Positions 10,001 to 20,078 of a stretch of 64,000 bases of DNA are shown piece by piece (position 1 is the first letter of the stretch; every line of letters starts with the position of its first letter). The translations under genes and the position numbers were made by a program. This DNA comes from Bradyrhizobium lablabi (GTDB lineage: Bacteria > Pseudomonadota > Alphaproteobacteria > Rhizobiales > Xanthobacteraceae): NCBI RefSeq assembly GCF_900141755.1, contig NZ_LT670844.1, positions 2,480,001 to 2,544,000 on the forward strand, given 5' to 3'. The notes beneath the pieces are model-generated. The model searched no databases. It was not told where the DNA came from and saw only the letters and a list, made by a program, of their open reading frames with translations.

Positions 10001-10313
10001 GATCGACTATTCGGCCAACGCTGCGCTTGAGCGCGCGCTCAAGGTCGCGCCCGATGAGCAGGGCAAGCTTGGGGCAGCGCTCGCGGAATGGCGCGATCGC
10101 GCGGCCGCGACATTTCTTGCTGCCTATCGCGAGACCATGGCAAATGCACCCCTGTGGCCGGCCGATCCGCGGGCCGGCGACGAGATGCTGCAGTTCTTTC
10201 TGCTCGACAAGACGCTTGCCGAGATCGAATACGAGTTGGCGAACAGGCCTGACTGGCTGCGCGTCCCGCTCCGCGGGATGCTTCGACTGTTGCATGCGAA
10301 CGAGGCCTCATGA
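7017..10313 (+). CDS. treS: Trehalose synthase-maltokinase fusion (TreS-Mak/Pep2)
   Basis: A 1098-residue two-enzyme protein. Residues ~20-560 are a GH13 trehalose synthase that interconverts trehalose and maltose. All three catalytic motifs are intact: [13 protein letters not shown] (nucleophile), [13 protein letters not shown] (acid/base) and [12 protein letters not shown]. Residues ~590-1098 are maltokinase, which makes maltose-1-phosphate with ATP, with the aminoglycoside-kinase-like loop HHGDLHLGQ and the metal site VDFAGEP (usually DFEGEP). The fusion is common in proteobacteria. It begins six bases after glgE, and its stop overlaps the glgB start (ATGA), so translation is probably coupled. 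Its product is the substrate of GlgE, whose neighbour copy appears inactive. Cytoplasmic. Confidence 0.95.
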   Translation: MKPLSSIDATELPVTALDADELWYKDAIIYQLHVKAFADSNNDGIGDFAGLTEKLGYLQDLGVTALWLLPFYPSPGRDDGYDIADYGSINPDFGTMKDFRRFITEAKRLGLRVITELVVNHTSDQHDWFKRARRSDPKSSARNWYVWSDTDQKYQGTRIIFTDTEKSNWTWDSEAGQFYWHRFFSHQPDLNFDNPRVVSAIVKVMKRWLDAGVDGFRLDAIPYLCEREGTSNENLPETHAIIKKLRAELDAYAKGKLLLAEANQWPEDVQEYFGQGDECQMAYHFPLMPRIYMAIAQEDRFPITDILRQTPDIPSRCQWALFLRNHDELTLEMVTDVERDYLWSTYANDPRARINVGIRRRLAPLMDNDRRKIELMNSLLLSFPGTPIIYYGDEIGMGDNIYLGDRNGVRTPMQWTPDRNGGFSRADPARLYAPTIMDPVYGYEAVNVEAQSRSLSSLLSANKKLIAVRKSTLAFGRGTMTFIRPANRSVLAYVRQYQDEVILCVANLSRSAQATELDLSAWKDRIPLEMLGRSRFPAIGEFPYMITLGPYGYYWFQLKERDKSEHVQPTVVPEFETLVVPLNATWVSLARTRGVFERDVLPGHLARTRWYPEHSPKAIQPTLTSAIPFCDIGDNRPWLAFFEATQKGETTRYVLPMRIEWVRFDRERYNPHAFAAVRQGAREGTLLDVATDQIFMALLLRNLREALTVEESGLRLEFRPTAKLSDGPIKTPEHIRAVEAERPDSTALVDHDYVVKVFRKLEDGANPEIEMGRFFTEVAGFANTPALLGSVELVEGNQRSAIAAVHAFVQNQGDGWTVTSAYLDRFVDEQRLLAASEHAGGSEEQVPYLRYMAQIGRRVAEMHLALAASNQLADFAPEPIRPDLVSDWIEERLARAERTFDALKQKRDTIREVDRPLVDQALAQGAALRDRLGALLPSDIEGLNIRHHGDLHLGQILIVKDDVFIVDFAGEPGRTLEERRRKAPAARDVAALIRSIDYSANAALERALKVAPDEQGKLGAALAEWRDRAAATFLAAYRETMANAPLWPADPRAGDEMLQFFLLDKTLAEIEYELANRPDWLRVPLRGMLRLLHANEAS

Positions 10314-12457
10314 CCAAACTGTCCGCGGAGGCCTATGCGATTGTCGAAGGCCGTCACTCCGATCCTTTTCACTATCTCGGCCTTCACACCGAGGGCGACA
10401 AAACCGTAGTCCGCGCGTTTCTGCCCGAAGCTTCGAACGTCGAGGCAATCGGCGAGCACGGCGAAGCGGCAACGCTCTCGCGCATTCATGACGCCGGCCT
10501 GTTCGCAGGCTCCCTGCCGAACGGCTCCAAGCGCTACCAGTTGCGCGCGCGCTTCGGCGAGACGGTGGTCGATCTCGACGATCCCTACCGCTTTCCGCCC
10601 GTCCTGAGCGACTTCGATCTGTATCTTCTGGGCGAAGGCACCCATCAGCGGATCTACGACAAGCTTGGCGCGCATCCGATAACGCTCGACGGCGTTCCCG
10701 GCATAGCCTTTGTGGTGCTGGCGCCGAACGCGCGGCGGGTCAGCGTGGTCGGAGATTTCAATTTCTGGAATCCGCGGCGGCATCCGATGCGCGTACGCGG
10801 CATCGGCTATTGGGAATTGTTCGTGCCTCATGCCACCGTCGGCGATCATTATAAATTCGATATCATCGGTCCGCAGGGCCAGCATTTGCCGCTGAAAGCC
10901 GACCCTCTGGCCTTTGCCGCCGAAATACGCCCGAGCACCGCGTCGATTGTGTTCGACGAGGCAACACTGCCGCACCCGCGCCCGGCGCCCGCCAATGTCA
11001 ACGCGCGCAGCGCGCCGATGTCGATCTACGAGGTCCATCTCGGCTCGTGGCGGCGCAAGGGCCATAATGAATGGCTGACCTATCGTGAGCTCGCCGATCA
11101 GCTGCCGCGCTATGCCCACGACCTCGGCTTTACCCATGTCGAATTTATGCCCGTCAACGAGCACCCGTTCGACGGCTCATGGGGCTATCAGCCGACCGGC
11201 ATGTATGCGCCGACCAGCCGCTTCGGCGGACCCGCTGATTTTTCCGCTTTGGTCGACGCCTGCCATCGCGAAGGTCTCGGCGTCCTGCTCGACTGGGTGC
11301 CCGGGCATTTCCCCGACGATCCGCACGGCCTCGGCAATTTCGACGGCACCGCGCTGTACGAGCACGCCAACCCGCTGCAGGGACGCCACCTCGACTGGGG
11401 CACGCTGATTTACAACTACGGCCGCACCGAGGTTGTAAACTTCCTGGTGTCGAACGCGCTGTTCTGGCTGGAGCGTTACGCCGTCGACGGCCTGCGCGTC
11501 GATGCGGTCGCCTCCATGCTTTATCTCGACTATAGCCGGCCCGCGGGCGGCTGGATTCCGAACAAATTCGGCGGCCGGGAGAATCTCGACGCCATCGCGT
11601 TTCTGCGCCGCTTCAATACCGAAGTGTTCGCGCGTTTTCCGCAGGCCACAACGGCTGCGGAAGAATCGACCTCATGGCCGCAAGTTTCGGGTCCGGTCGA
11701 ATTTGGCGGGCTGGGCTTCGGCTACAAATGGAACATGGGCTGGATGCACGACACGCTGAAGTACATCTCCAAGGATCCGATCCACCGCAAATATCATCAC
11801 GGCGACATCCTGTTCGGCCTGCATTATGCATTTTCGGAGAATTTCATCCTGCCGCTCTCGCATGACGAAGTCGTTCACGGCAAGCGCTCGATCCTGGGGC
11901 GGATGCCCGGCGACGACTGGCAGCGCTTTGCCAATTTGCGCGCCTATTACAGCTTCATGTTCGGCCATCCCGGCAAGAAATTGATGTTCATGGGCTGCGA
12001 GTTCGGCCAGGAACGCGAATGGAGCCATGATCGCTCGCTCGACTGGCATCTGCTCGAACAGAAGAAATATGCCGGCATCCAGGCGCTGATCCGCGATCTC
12101 AACCGGCTTTACCGCGCGCTGCCGGCGCTGCATGAACTGGATTGCGAGCCATCCGGCTTCGAATGGCTCGTGACCGACGACGCCAATGGCAACGTTTTCG
12201 GATGGATGCGCAAGGGCAACGATGCCCGCGCGCGATGCCTCGTGGTGGTGAATTTTTCGCCGAATGTATATTACAATTATCGCATCCCTGTGCAGATCGC
12301 AGGCAAGTGGCACGAAGTGCTCAATTCGGACTCCTCGCATTACGGCGGCAGCAATGTCGGTAATGTCGGCGAAGTCCTCACCCTGGACGGCCCCGCCCCC
12401 GCGCTCAGTCTCACCATTCCGCCCCTGGCTGCTATTTTTCTCGTACCGGAAAGCTAA
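10310..12457 (+). CDS. glgB: 1,4-alpha-glucan branching enzyme
   Basis: A 715-residue GH13 branching enzyme that forms alpha-1,6 branches in glycogen. The N-terminal N1/CBM48-like region includes [15 protein letters not shown]. Catalytic motifs are complete: [17 protein letters not shown] (nucleophile Asp), [12 protein letters not shown] (Glu) and [12 protein letters not shown] (Asp). Length and order match the typical long bacterial GlgB with N1 and N2 modules. The start overlaps the treS stop by four bases (ATGA). It follows TreS-Mak and precedes GlgX, the usual set for building and trimming alpha-glucan. Cytoplasmic, granule-associated in the family. No oddities seen. Confidence 0.97.
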   Translation: MTKLSAEAYAIVEGRHSDPFHYLGLHTEGDKTVVRAFLPEASNVEAIGEHGEAATLSRIHDAGLFAGSLPNGSKRYQLRARFGETVVDLDDPYRFPPVLSDFDLYLLGEGTHQRIYDKLGAHPITLDGVPGIAFVVLAPNARRVSVVGDFNFWNPRRHPMRVRGIGYWELFVPHATVGDHYKFDIIGPQGQHLPLKADPLAFAAEIRPSTASIVFDEATLPHPRPAPANVNARSAPMSIYEVHLGSWRRKGHNEWLTYRELADQLPRYAHDLGFTHVEFMPVNEHPFDGSWGYQPTGMYAPTSRFGGPADFSALVDACHREGLGVLLDWVPGHFPDDPHGLGNFDGTALYEHANPLQGRHLDWGTLIYNYGRTEVVNFLVSNALFWLERYAVDGLRVDAVASMLYLDYSRPAGGWIPNKFGGRENLDAIAFLRRFNTEVFARFPQATTAAEESTSWPQVSGPVEFGGLGFGYKWNMGWMHDTLKYISKDPIHRKYHHGDILFGLHYAFSENFILPLSHDEVVHGKRSILGRMPGDDWQRFANLRAYYSFMFGHPGKKLMFMGCEFGQEREWSHDRSLDWHLLEQKKYAGIQALIRDLNRLYRALPALHELDCEPSGFEWLVTDDANGNVFGWMRKGNDARARCLVVVNFSPNVYYNYRIPVQIAGKWHEVLNSDSSHYGGSNVGNVGEVLTLDGPAPALSLTIPPLAAIFLVPES

Positions 12458-12460
12458 CGC

Positions 12461-14536
12461 ATGCGTCTGTCCGCCGGAACGTCCGCACGCCTCGGTGCAA
12501 GCTGGGACGGCAGGGGCACCAATTTTGCGTTGTTCTCGGCCAATGCGCAGAAGGTCGAGCTTTGTTTGTTTGACAGCCAGGGCCGCCGCGAACTCGAACG
12601 CATCGAACTACCGGAACGCACCGAGGATGTCTGGCACGGCTATCTGAACGACGTTTCGCCCGGACAGCTCTATGGCTATCGCGTTCATGGGCCTTACCAG
12701 CCCGAGCACGGCCACCGCTTCAACGCCAACAAGCTGCTGCTAGACCCCTATGCCAGGCGGCTTGCCGGACGGCTGGTATGGACCGACGCGCATTTCGCCT
12801 ATCGCACCGGCAGCCCGCGCGAGGACCTCTCGTTCGATCGCCGTGACAATGCGCGGGCCATGCCGAAGGCGGTCGTGGTCGACGAAACCTTCAATTGGGG
12901 CCGCCGCGAAATGCGCCCCAATATCCCCTGGGAAGACACCATCATCTACGAAGCCCATGTCAGGGGCCTGACCCAGAAGCGCGAGGACGTGCCGCCAAAT
13001 CTGCGCGGCACCTATGGCGGCCTGTCCTCGCCCGCGATGATCGAGCATCTGAGGCGGCTCGGCGTCACCACCATCGAGCTGTTGCCGGTCCACGGGCTCG
13101 TTGACGACAGGGTGCTGGTGGAGAAGAAGCTATCGAACTATTGGGGCTACAATACACTCTCCTTCTTCGCGCCGGAGCCGCGCTACTCGCAGGATAATCC
13201 GCTCGATGCCTTCCGCACCACGGTGGCGCGGCTGCACGATGCCGGCATCGAGGTGATGCTCGACGTCGTCTATAATCACACCGCCGAGGGCAACCATATG
13301 GGCCCGACGCTGTCGTTCCGCGGCATCGACAACGCCTCCTATTACGTGCTGAAGCCGGAAAATCCGCGCTTCTACGACGATTTCACCGGCTGCGGCAGCT
13401 CGGTCAATCTCAGGCATCCCCGTGTGCTGCAGATGGTGATGGATTCGCTGCGCTACTGGGTCGAGGTCTGTCATGTCGACGGCTTCCGCTGCGATCTTGC
13501 CACCACGCTGGCGCGCGGGCCGAACGGTTTCGACCGCAACAGCGCCTTCCTCACCGCGATCCGGCAGGACCCGGTGCTGTCGTCGGTCAAACTCGTCGCC
13601 GAGCCCTGGGACCTCGGCATGGGCGGCTATCAGGTCGGCGCGTTTCCGTCGCAATGGTCAGAATGGAATGACCGCTACCGCAGCGCGATGCGACGCTACT
13701 GGAGCGGCGAAGGCAGCCTGATCGGCGAAGTCTCGAGCCGAATGACCGGCTCCTCCGACCTTTTCAACCACGACGGCCGCAAGCCGCGCGCCAGCGTCAA
13801 TCACATCACCGTCCATGACGGCTTCACCTTGCAGGACTTGTTCAGTTACAACGAAAAGCACAACGAGGCCAATGGCGAAGGCAATCGCGACGGCGCAAAC
13901 GATAACCACAGCACCAATTGCGGCCATGAAGGCCCGACCGACGATCCGGCGATCACGGCACTGCGCCGGCAGCTGCGGAGAAACCAGATCGCATGTCTGC
14001 TAATGGCGCAGGGGCTGCCGCTGATTCTGGCTGGCGACGAGGTCGCCAACTCGCAGTCCGGCAACAACAACGCCTATTGCCAGGACAACGAAATCGGCTG
14101 GGTCAATTGGGAGGGCCTTGGCCGCGAAGGCGACGACCTGATCAACTTCGTCGGCCACATGACCGCCTTGCGCAAACGATTTCCGCAAATCCGCTCGCAT
14201 CGCTGGCTCGAAGGGCGGCGCGCGGATGGCACTTACGGCGTGTTGTGGCTGACGCCGGCGGCCGAAGACATGAAAGAAGAAGATTGGAAATTCCCCGAGG
14301 GGCGGTTTCTCGCTTACGTGCTGGGACCGATCGAGCGCGGGCAGTCGCCGATTTTCATCGTGCTGAACGCCGCCCCCGAAGAGATCGCATTCAACCTGCC
14401 GAAGATGCCGGAATACAAGAGCTGGCAGCAACTATTGAACACTGCGGACGTTAAACAAGGGACCGGTGACTTTGCATCCGGGAGCGCGGCGAAAGCACCT
14501 CCGCGTTCGGTTCTTGCATTCGTGGGGTCGGCATGA
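12461..14536 (+). CDS. glgX: Glycogen debranching enzyme GlgX (isoamylase type)
   Basis: A 691-residue GH13_11 enzyme that hydrolyses alpha-1,6 branches of limit dextrin, giving linear maltodextrins that TreY and MalQ use. The N-terminal CBM48 module starts GTSARLGASWDGRGTNFALF. Catalytic motifs: HVDGFRCDLATTLAR (nucleophile), KLVAEPWDLGMGGYQVG (Glu) and HITVHDGFTLQDLFSYN (Asp). The NEANGEGNRDGANDNHSTN stretch is characteristic of GlgX/isoamylase. It starts three bases after the glgB stop and overlaps treZ by four bases, so it sits inside a translationally coupled string. The gene order glgX-treZ-treY recurs in many bacteria that make trehalose from glycogen. Confidence 0.96.
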   Translation: MRLSAGTSARLGASWDGRGTNFALFSANAQKVELCLFDSQGRRELERIELPERTEDVWHGYLNDVSPGQLYGYRVHGPYQPEHGHRFNANKLLLDPYARRLAGRLVWTDAHFAYRTGSPREDLSFDRRDNARAMPKAVVVDETFNWGRREMRPNIPWEDTIIYEAHVRGLTQKREDVPPNLRGTYGGLSSPAMIEHLRRLGVTTIELLPVHGLVDDRVLVEKKLSNYWGYNTLSFFAPEPRYSQDNPLDAFRTTVARLHDAGIEVMLDVVYNHTAEGNHMGPTLSFRGIDNASYYVLKPENPRFYDDFTGCGSSVNLRHPRVLQMVMDSLRYWVEVCHVDGFRCDLATTLARGPNGFDRNSAFLTAIRQDPVLSSVKLVAEPWDLGMGGYQVGAFPSQWSEWNDRYRSAMRRYWSGEGSLIGEVSSRMTGSSDLFNHDGRKPRASVNHITVHDGFTLQDLFSYNEKHNEANGEGNRDGANDNHSTNCGHEGPTDDPAITALRRQLRRNQIACLLMAQGLPLILAGDEVANSQSGNNNAYCQDNEIGWVNWEGLGREGDDLINFVGHMTALRKRFPQIRSHRWLEGRRADGTYGVLWLTPAAEDMKEEDWKFPEGRFLAYVLGPIERGQSPIFIVLNAAPEEIAFNLPKMPEYKSWQQLLNTADVKQGTGDFASGSAAKAPPRSVLAFVGSA

Positions 14537-16299
14537 ATGAGCGGCATTTCGGGGCCAGGCTGACAGCAGACGGCGCGTCATTTTGTTTATGGGCGCCGGC
14601 GGCGAAGCGCGTCGACCTGCTGCTGGAAAAATCCTATCCGCTGCGACGTGGCGAGGACGGCTGGTTTTCCGCTGACATTGCCAGCGTGAAAGCCGGCGCG
14701 CGCTACAAATTCCGGATCGACGACGAGATCGACGTGCCCGATCCGGCCTCCGCGTTTCAGCCTGACGATGTCTTTGGCCCGAGTGAAGTGATCGATCACA
14801 CAGCCCACCCCTGGCGCGCCTCGCAATGGCGGGGACGGCCGTGGCAGGAAACCGTCCTGATCGAAACCCATGTCGGCAGCTTCACGCCGGAAGGCACTTA
14901 CCGCGCCATGATCGACAAGCTCGATCACCTGGTGGCGTGTGGCATCACCGCGCTGGAATTGATGCCGCTTGCGGATTTCGCGGGATCGCGCAACTGGGGC
15001 TATGACGGCGTCTTGTGGTACGCGCCCGACAGCGCCTATGGACGCCCTGAGGATCTCAAAACCCTGATCGACGAGGCGCATCTGCGCGGGCTGATGGTAT
15101 TTTTGGACGTCGTCTACAACCATTTCGGCCCCGAAGGAAATTACCTCGGCCGCTATGCGCCGACTTTTTTTACCGAGGCGCAGACACCATGGGGTAGCGT
15201 GATCGATTACCGCCTGCCGCAGGTGCGCGCCTTCGCCATCGAGAATGCGCTCAATTGGCTAAGCGAATATCGCTTGGACGGCCTGCGGCTCGACGCGGTG
15301 AATACCATCTCCCAGCCCGGCGAGATCTCGATGCTGCACGATCTGAGCCGCGCGGCAGGTGATCTCGCCGCGGAAACCGGCCGCCACATCCATCTGGTGG
15401 TCGAGAACGGCGACAACCTGGCGAGCTTGCTGGACGCCGAGCAAGACCCGCCGCGCGGCAAATACCGCGCGCAGTGGAACGACGATTATCATCACGCCTG
15501 GCACGTGTTGTTGACCGGAGAGACCCAGGGCTATTACGGCGACTACGCGGCCTCACCGCTACAGGACCTCGAGCGGGCGCTCAAATCCGGCTTTGTCTAT
15601 CAGGGCGAGGCGTCGGCGTTTCGCGGCGGGCAATTGCGCGGCGAACCGAGCGGCCAGTTGGCGCCGACCGCGTTCGTCAATTTCCTGCAGAACCACGACC
15701 AGATCGGCAACCGCGCGCTCGGCGACCGGCTCGAAAATCATGTCAGCATTGCGGCGATCGAGGCCGCGCTGGCAATCATGCTATTGGCGCCCAACATCCC
15801 GATGCTGTTTATGGGCGAAGAGTGGGGCTCGAAAGCGCCGTTCCCGTTCTTTTGCGACTTCAAGCGCGATCTCGCGGAAGCCGTACGCAAGGGTCGGCGC
15901 CGGGAGTACGACTGGGCCTACGCGATCTATGGCAACGAGGTGCCCGATCCACTCGAACCATCGACGTTTCAATCCGCGGTGCTGGATTGGGGGGCGCGCA
16001 ACGACGAGGCAGCAAAGAAACGGCTGGCCTTGGTCCAGCAACTGCTCGCGATCCGCCAACGCGAGATCGTGCCCCGGCTGGCCGGCGCGACGTTTGGCGA
16101 CGCCCATGCGGCAGACAACGGTTTGTTGACGGCACATTGGCGCATGGGCGATCGCTCAAGATTGCGGTTGCTGGCCAACCTGTCGCACCGCGAGATCGCC
16201 CGTCAAAAAAGCGAAGCAACGGGCAGCCAAATCTGGGGCGGCGAGATCAGCGACCGCCTCGCACCATGGTCGGTGTTCTGGCATCTGGACGCGGGCTGA
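14533..16299 (+). CDS. treZ: Maltooligosyltrehalose trehalohydrolase
   Basis: A 588-residue GH13_10 enzyme that releases free trehalose from maltooligosyl-trehalose made by TreY. The N-terminal carbohydrate-binding region (ASFCLWAPAAKRVDLLLE) is followed by a barrel with VYNHFGPEGNYLGRYAPTFF, YRLDGLRLDAVNTI (nucleophile Asp), IHLVVENGDNLASL (Glu) and FLQNHDQIGNRALGDRL (Asp). The family-typical PTFFTEAQTPWGSVIDY is also present. Its start overlaps the glgX stop (ATGA) and its stop overlaps the treY start by one base (TGATG). Cytoplasmic; acts with TreY as an obligate pair. Confidence 0.96.
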   Translation: MNERHFGARLTADGASFCLWAPAAKRVDLLLEKSYPLRRGEDGWFSADIASVKAGARYKFRIDDEIDVPDPASAFQPDDVFGPSEVIDHTAHPWRASQWRGRPWQETVLIETHVGSFTPEGTYRAMIDKLDHLVACGITALELMPLADFAGSRNWGYDGVLWYAPDSAYGRPEDLKTLIDEAHLRGLMVFLDVVYNHFGPEGNYLGRYAPTFFTEAQTPWGSVIDYRLPQVRAFAIENALNWLSEYRLDGLRLDAVNTISQPGEISMLHDLSRAAGDLAAETGRHIHLVVENGDNLASLLDAEQDPPRGKYRAQWNDDYHHAWHVLLTGETQGYYGDYAASPLQDLERALKSGFVYQGEASAFRGGQLRGEPSGQLAPTAFVNFLQNHDQIGNRALGDRLENHVSIAAIEAALAIMLLAPNIPMLFMGEEWGSKAPFPFFCDFKRDLAEAVRKGRRREYDWAYAIYGNEVPDPLEPSTFQSAVLDWGARNDEAAKKRLALVQQLLAIRQREIVPRLAGATFGDAHAADNGLLTAHWRMGDRSRLRLLANLSHREIARQKSEATGSQIWGGEISDRLAPWSVFWHLDAG

Positions 16300-19094
16300 T
16301 GCCTCCGGCGATTCCGATCGCGACCTACCGCCTGCAGCTGACGGCAGACTTCGACTTCGATGCGGCCGCTTCCATCGTCCCCTACCTCAAGGCGCTTGGC
16401 ATCACCCATCTCTATGCCTCGCCCTTCATGAAGGCGCGCAAGGGCTCTAGCCATGGCTACGATATCGTCGATCACACCGAATTCAATCCGGAACTCGGCG
16501 GCAGCGACGGTTTTGAGCGGTTAAGCCGGGCGCTGAAGCGATACGATCTTGGGCTTATTCTCGATTTCGTTCCCAATCACGTGGGCGTGCATTTTTCCGA
16601 CAATCCATGGTGGCTCGACGTGCTGGAATGGGGTCCGGCCTCGGCGCATGCGGCCTCGTTCGACATCGATTGGGACATACTGCCTCACCGGGGCCGGGCC
16701 GGCGTGCTGCTGCCGATCATCGGCTCGTCCTATGGCGAGGCGCTGGAAAAGGGCGAGATCGAACTTCGTTATGACGCCGGCGAAGGCAGTTTTTCAGCCT
16801 GGTATTTCGAGCATCGTCTGCCGATCGCGCCGGAGCGTTACAGCGAGATCTTGCGCAACGTCGTCAAAGCCGCAGGCGACGAGGATGGCGCGGCGGGAAA
16901 ACACATCATCGAGCTCGCGTCGCGCTACAGGGGATTGCGCCATCCCAATCGCAAGGAAGCACCCGCCTTCAAGGCGGAGTTGAAAGCCCTCCCCGGCGCT
17001 GCCGAGATCATCGTGCGCGGCCTGGAGGCCTATCGCGCCGGGCCCGACCGCCCCGCGCCAACACTGGCGCTGCATCATTTGCTCGAACGCCAGCACTACC
17101 GGCTCGGGCACTGGCGGCTGGCTTCCAGCGACATCAATTATCGGCGGTTTTTCGACGTCAATACGCTCGCGGGATTGCGCGTCGAGGACGCAGGCACATT
17201 CAGCGCTGTCCACCAGCTGGTCAAAACGCTGATCTCGGAACAAAAGCTGCAGGGCCTGCGGCTCGATCACATCGACGGCTTGCGCGATCCCGTGCAGTAT
17301 TTTCAGCGCCTGCGCCGTCTGATCCGGAATGCGCAGGGAAAGGCTGCAAAACCGTTCTATATGGTGGTCGAAAAAATTCTTGGCGAGCACGAGACGCTGC
17401 ATGCCTTCGCCGGCGTCGATGGCACCACGGGCTATGAGTGGCTGAATGCCATTACAAGGGTGCTGGCCGAAGACAGCGGCCTCGACCCCCTCGACGAGGT
17501 GTGGCGGCAGATCAGCAATCAGCCGCCGAGGCTCGACCCCGTATTGAAAGAGGCGAAACGCCGGGTGCTCGAAACCCTGCTGACCAGCGAATTCACGGTG
17601 CTGACGCGCCTGCTCGCGCGGATCGCCAGCGGACATTACTCGACCCGCGATTATTCCGCCGTCGGCCTGCGGCAGGCGCTCGAACTCTACATCCTGCATT
17701 TCCCGGTCTATCGCACGTATCTTACACAAAGCGGTCCGACCGAGCGCGACCGCGCGTTGATCTCGGGCACAATCGAAAAGGCGCGCGCGGACTGGTTCGC
17801 CGCCGACGAGGGCATCTTCGATTTTCTGCGCGACACGCTGACCATGGACTTGATCAAGCCGGGCCGGGCAGCGCACAGCGCCCCGCGCGTGCGCCGCTTC
17901 GCGCTAAAACTGCAGCAGTTCACCGGTCCCGTGATGGCGAAATCGCTCGAGGATACCGCGTTCTACCGCTATCACCGCCTGCTGGCGTTCAACGAAGTCG
18001 GCGGAGACCCGTCGGCCGGGGCGCTTCCGGTCGATGCCTTTCACGACGCGATGAAAGCCCGCGCCAGGGATTGGCCGCACGGCATGACCGCGACTTCGAC
18101 GCACGATACCAAACGCGGCGAGGACGCCCGCGTGCGACTATTGGCGCTAACCGAAATTCCCGGCGAATGGACCAGCGCGGTGGCGCGATGGAAAGTCATG
18201 AACGCGCCGCATCTTGTCATCGCCGGCGAGATGCGCGCGCCGTCGGCGACTTTTGAATATATGCTGTATCAGGCCCTGCTCGGCGCATGGCCCTCCGGCC
18301 ACTACGACGAAACGTTCCTGGAACGGATGCAGGCCTATGCGCTGAAGGCGGCGCGGGAAGGCAAGCAGGAAACGAGCTGGCTCAATCCCAACGAAGCCTA
18401 TGAGGCGGGGCTGCGCGACTTCATCGCGCGAATCCTGGATCGCTCGGTCCCGGCGGAATTTCTGAACTCGCTCGATACTTTAGCGCGGCGAACCGCGCTA
18501 TTGGGGGCGCTGAATTCGCTGAGCCAGCTCACCTTGAAGGCGACGGTGCCGGGCGTGCCGGATTTCTATCAGGGAACGGAGTTTTGGGATTTGTCGCTGG
18601 TCGATCCGGATAACCGGCGACCGGTGGATTTCGCCGAACGCCGCGAGGCGCTGGCGTCGGCGGAAACGCCGGATTGGGAGAGCCTCGTGAAGAACTGGTC
18701 CAACGGCCATTTGAAGCTGGCCTGGACCCGGCATCTGCTCAAGATACGTACCGAACTCGCCGAATTGTTTGCCCATGGCGATTACGAGCCGCTGCCGGTC
18801 AGCGGGCCGCACCGCGATCATGTCATCGCCTTTGCCCGACGCCGCGGCCGCAACGCGGTGATCATCGTGGTCGCAAAATCATTCGCAGCATTTTCCGAAG
18901 GCGGCCGGGTCTGGCCCACCGCGGAAGGCTTTGACGCGTCGCTCGATGTGAGCGGCTATTCCGTGAAAGGCTTTGCCGAAGCGGATGCGACGGAGCTGCG
19001 CCTTTCCGACGTCTTCAGGCATCTGCCGGTCGCGGTATTGAAAGCCAAATTCGTGGGAGCCGTGAGGCCGGCGAGAAAGCGTGTGCGCGCTTAG
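16299..19094 (+). CDS. treY: Maltooligosyltrehalose synthase
   Basis: A 931-residue GH13_26 enzyme that isomerises the reducing-end alpha-1,4 bond of a maltodextrin into the alpha,alpha-1,1 bond of trehalose. Family motifs: PIATYRLQLTADFDFDAAA at the N-terminus, SHGYDIVDHTEFNPELGG, LDFVPNHVGVHFSDNPWW, LQGLRLDHIDGLRDPVQYF (nucleophile), FYMVVEKILGEHE (Glu) and TSTHDTKRGEDARVRL (Asp). The C-terminal PGVPDFYQGTEFWDLSLVDPDNRRPVD is typical. The frame stays open for 275 codons upstream inside treZ, but the ATG overlapping the treZ stop gives exactly the family N-terminus. Last gene of the operon. The 187 bases that follow before the next gene hold no gene and no obvious terminator. Confidence 0.96.
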   Translation: MPPAIPIATYRLQLTADFDFDAAASIVPYLKALGITHLYASPFMKARKGSSHGYDIVDHTEFNPELGGSDGFERLSRALKRYDLGLILDFVPNHVGVHFSDNPWWLDVLEWGPASAHAASFDIDWDILPHRGRAGVLLPIIGSSYGEALEKGEIELRYDAGEGSFSAWYFEHRLPIAPERYSEILRNVVKAAGDEDGAAGKHIIELASRYRGLRHPNRKEAPAFKAELKALPGAAEIIVRGLEAYRAGPDRPAPTLALHHLLERQHYRLGHWRLASSDINYRRFFDVNTLAGLRVEDAGTFSAVHQLVKTLISEQKLQGLRLDHIDGLRDPVQYFQRLRRLIRNAQGKAAKPFYMVVEKILGEHETLHAFAGVDGTTGYEWLNAITRVLAEDSGLDPLDEVWRQISNQPPRLDPVLKEAKRRVLETLLTSEFTVLTRLLARIASGHYSTRDYSAVGLRQALELYILHFPVYRTYLTQSGPTERDRALISGTIEKARADWFAADEGIFDFLRDTLTMDLIKPGRAAHSAPRVRRFALKLQQFTGPVMAKSLEDTAFYRYHRLLAFNEVGGDPSAGALPVDAFHDAMKARARDWPHGMTATSTHDTKRGEDARVRLLALTEIPGEWTSAVARWKVMNAPHLVIAGEMRAPSATFEYMLYQALLGAWPSGHYDETFLERMQAYALKAAREGKQETSWLNPNEAYEAGLRDFIARILDRSVPAEFLNSLDTLARRTALLGALNSLSQLTLKATVPGVPDFYQGTEFWDLSLVDPDNRRPVDFAERREALASAETPDWESLVKNWSNGHLKLAWTRHLLKIRTELAELFAHGDYEPLPVSGPHRDHVIAFARRRGRNAVIIVVAKSFAAFSEGGRVWPTAEGFDASLDVSGYSVKGFAEADATELRLSDVFRHLPVAVLKAKFVGAVRPARKRVRA

Positions 19095-19281
19095 ATGCAT
19101 CGGAAGCGAAAGGCCGCCCGGGATCGACGGCCGGACGGCCTGGCGGATGTCGTGCCGACTTGAGGTCGGTTCCCTCCCCCGCGGACTAAATATTCCAAAG
19201 AATTTGTTACCGGCAGGTTTAGAGGAATGAGCTGCGAGCGGTTTTAGTGGTCTTGTTGCAGAGCAATAAAATCGTGCTGCA

Positions 19282-19593
19282 TCAGCTGCGTTTGGTCAGC
19301 AACAGGTTTCCGCGATTCCTGATCGCGACTTGCGCGACTTCAGCAAAGCGTTGCAGCAGCCATGGCAGCGTGACTTCGAGCCGGACATGATCGTCGGCCA
19401 CATCGAGATGGCCTGACGCCGCCTGCCCCAGCGCGCGGACGCGAAAGACCATGCGATCATCCTCCCATCGCTCCTCGTCGACCTTCAGCACCGGGATGCT
19501 GGACACGGCGCGGGTCAATCCCGCCTTCAATCGGCGGGTCGCTTCCTCGCGGCCAAGGCGATGCGGGATCGAAACGATCAGAGGTGCGGACAT
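19282..19593 (-). CDS. Polyhydroxyalkanoic acid system family protein
   Basis: A small cytoplasmic protein of 103 residues resembling the PHA-granule-region family (PHA_gran_rgn): SIPHRLGREEATRRLKAGL at the N-terminus and LEVTLPWLLQRFAEVAQ followed by a basic tail ending LLLTKRS. Members are short single-domain proteins near polyhydroxyalkanoate genes or granules; the molecular role is not established. The ATG at MSAPLIVSIPHRL was chosen because GAGGA sits seven bases upstream. A longer frame with 71 extra residues has no family-like content. It is divergent from the DUF3309 gene. No PHA synthase or phasin is in the window. Confidence 0.75.
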   Translation of the reverse strand: MSAPLIVSIPHRLGREEATRRLKAGLTRAVSSIPVLKVDEERWEDDRMVFRVRALGQAASGHLDVADDHVRLEVTLPWLLQRFAEVAQVAIRNRGNLLLTKRS

Positions 19594-19692
19594 CTTGGAT
19601 TCCTCTTCGGACGAAAGTGCATGTTCTGACGTAGCTGCATGTAGTTCCACATTCCCGGGAAAAAAGAGCGCGGCATACCGCCGCCGAGGGAA

Positions 19693-19717
19693 GGAACGAT
19701 CCAGGTTCCGATTTGTT
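19693..19717 (+). promoter_or_regulatory. Possible EcfG-type promoter for the DUF3309 gene
   Basis: GGAAC at 19693-19697 is followed after 16 bases by TGTT, one mismatch from the EcfG consensus GGAAC-N16/17-CGTT. The predicted transcript start lies ~50 bases before the ATG of the small membrane protein, which has its own GGAGGAG ribosome site. Inference from motif and spacing only. Confidence 0.4.
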
Positions 19718-19771
19718 TCTAGCCGACAATGACAGGACAATAAGTGCTGTCGGGTTGGAGGAGACTTCTGC

Positions 19772-19936
19772 ATGTCTATTGGAACGATTATCCTGATCAT
19801 TCTCATTATCGCTTTGCTCGGCGGATTCTCTGGCGTCGGCGGTGGGCCGTTCTACGGCACCGGATATTACGGCGGCGGCGGCCTCGGCCTCATCGTCGTC
19901 ATCCTGCTGATCCTGCTACTGCTCGGAAGGATTTAA
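19772..19936 (+). CDS. DUF3309 family small membrane protein (54 aa)
   Basis: A 54-residue protein starting MSIGTIILIILIIALLGGF, with a Gly/Tyr-rich middle (FYGTGYYGGGGLGL) and a second hydrophobic segment ending LLILLLLGRI. This is the pattern of DUF3309: a hydrophobic N-terminus, a short aromatic/glycine turn and a C-terminal helix closing in LGRI. The ribosome site GGAGGAG is ~8 bases upstream. Family members are small alphaproteobacterial inner-membrane proteins of unknown function, sometimes linked to stress. A GGAAC-type promoter candidate lies just upstream. The gene is shorter than common ORF cut-offs and is easily missed. Confidence 0.85.
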   Translation: MSIGTIILIILIIALLGGFSGVGGGPFYGTGYYGGGGLGLIVVILLILLLLGRI

Positions 19937-20078
19937 GCCGCCCGCCCGATCGGAGAATGGCGACAAATATTCCCGCCCAACCGCAAATTTTCAGCTCTCG
20001 CGGAAGACGAAATAGGTTGTATGCCTATCTCTCGACCAGGCGGCCGTCCCCCTCGCTCCTTCCTCGATCAAGGTCTTC

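Noticed and set aside
7236..10295. 1019-codon minus-strand open frame opposite treS-mak
   Set aside because: The plus strand encodes an intact TreS-maltokinase with all catalytic motifs; the antisense product is Arg/Gln/Ala-rich without recognisable domains.
15474..16298. 275-codon upstream extension of treY
   Set aside because: It runs inside treZ in another frame; the ATG overlapping the treZ stop gives the normal TreY N-terminus.
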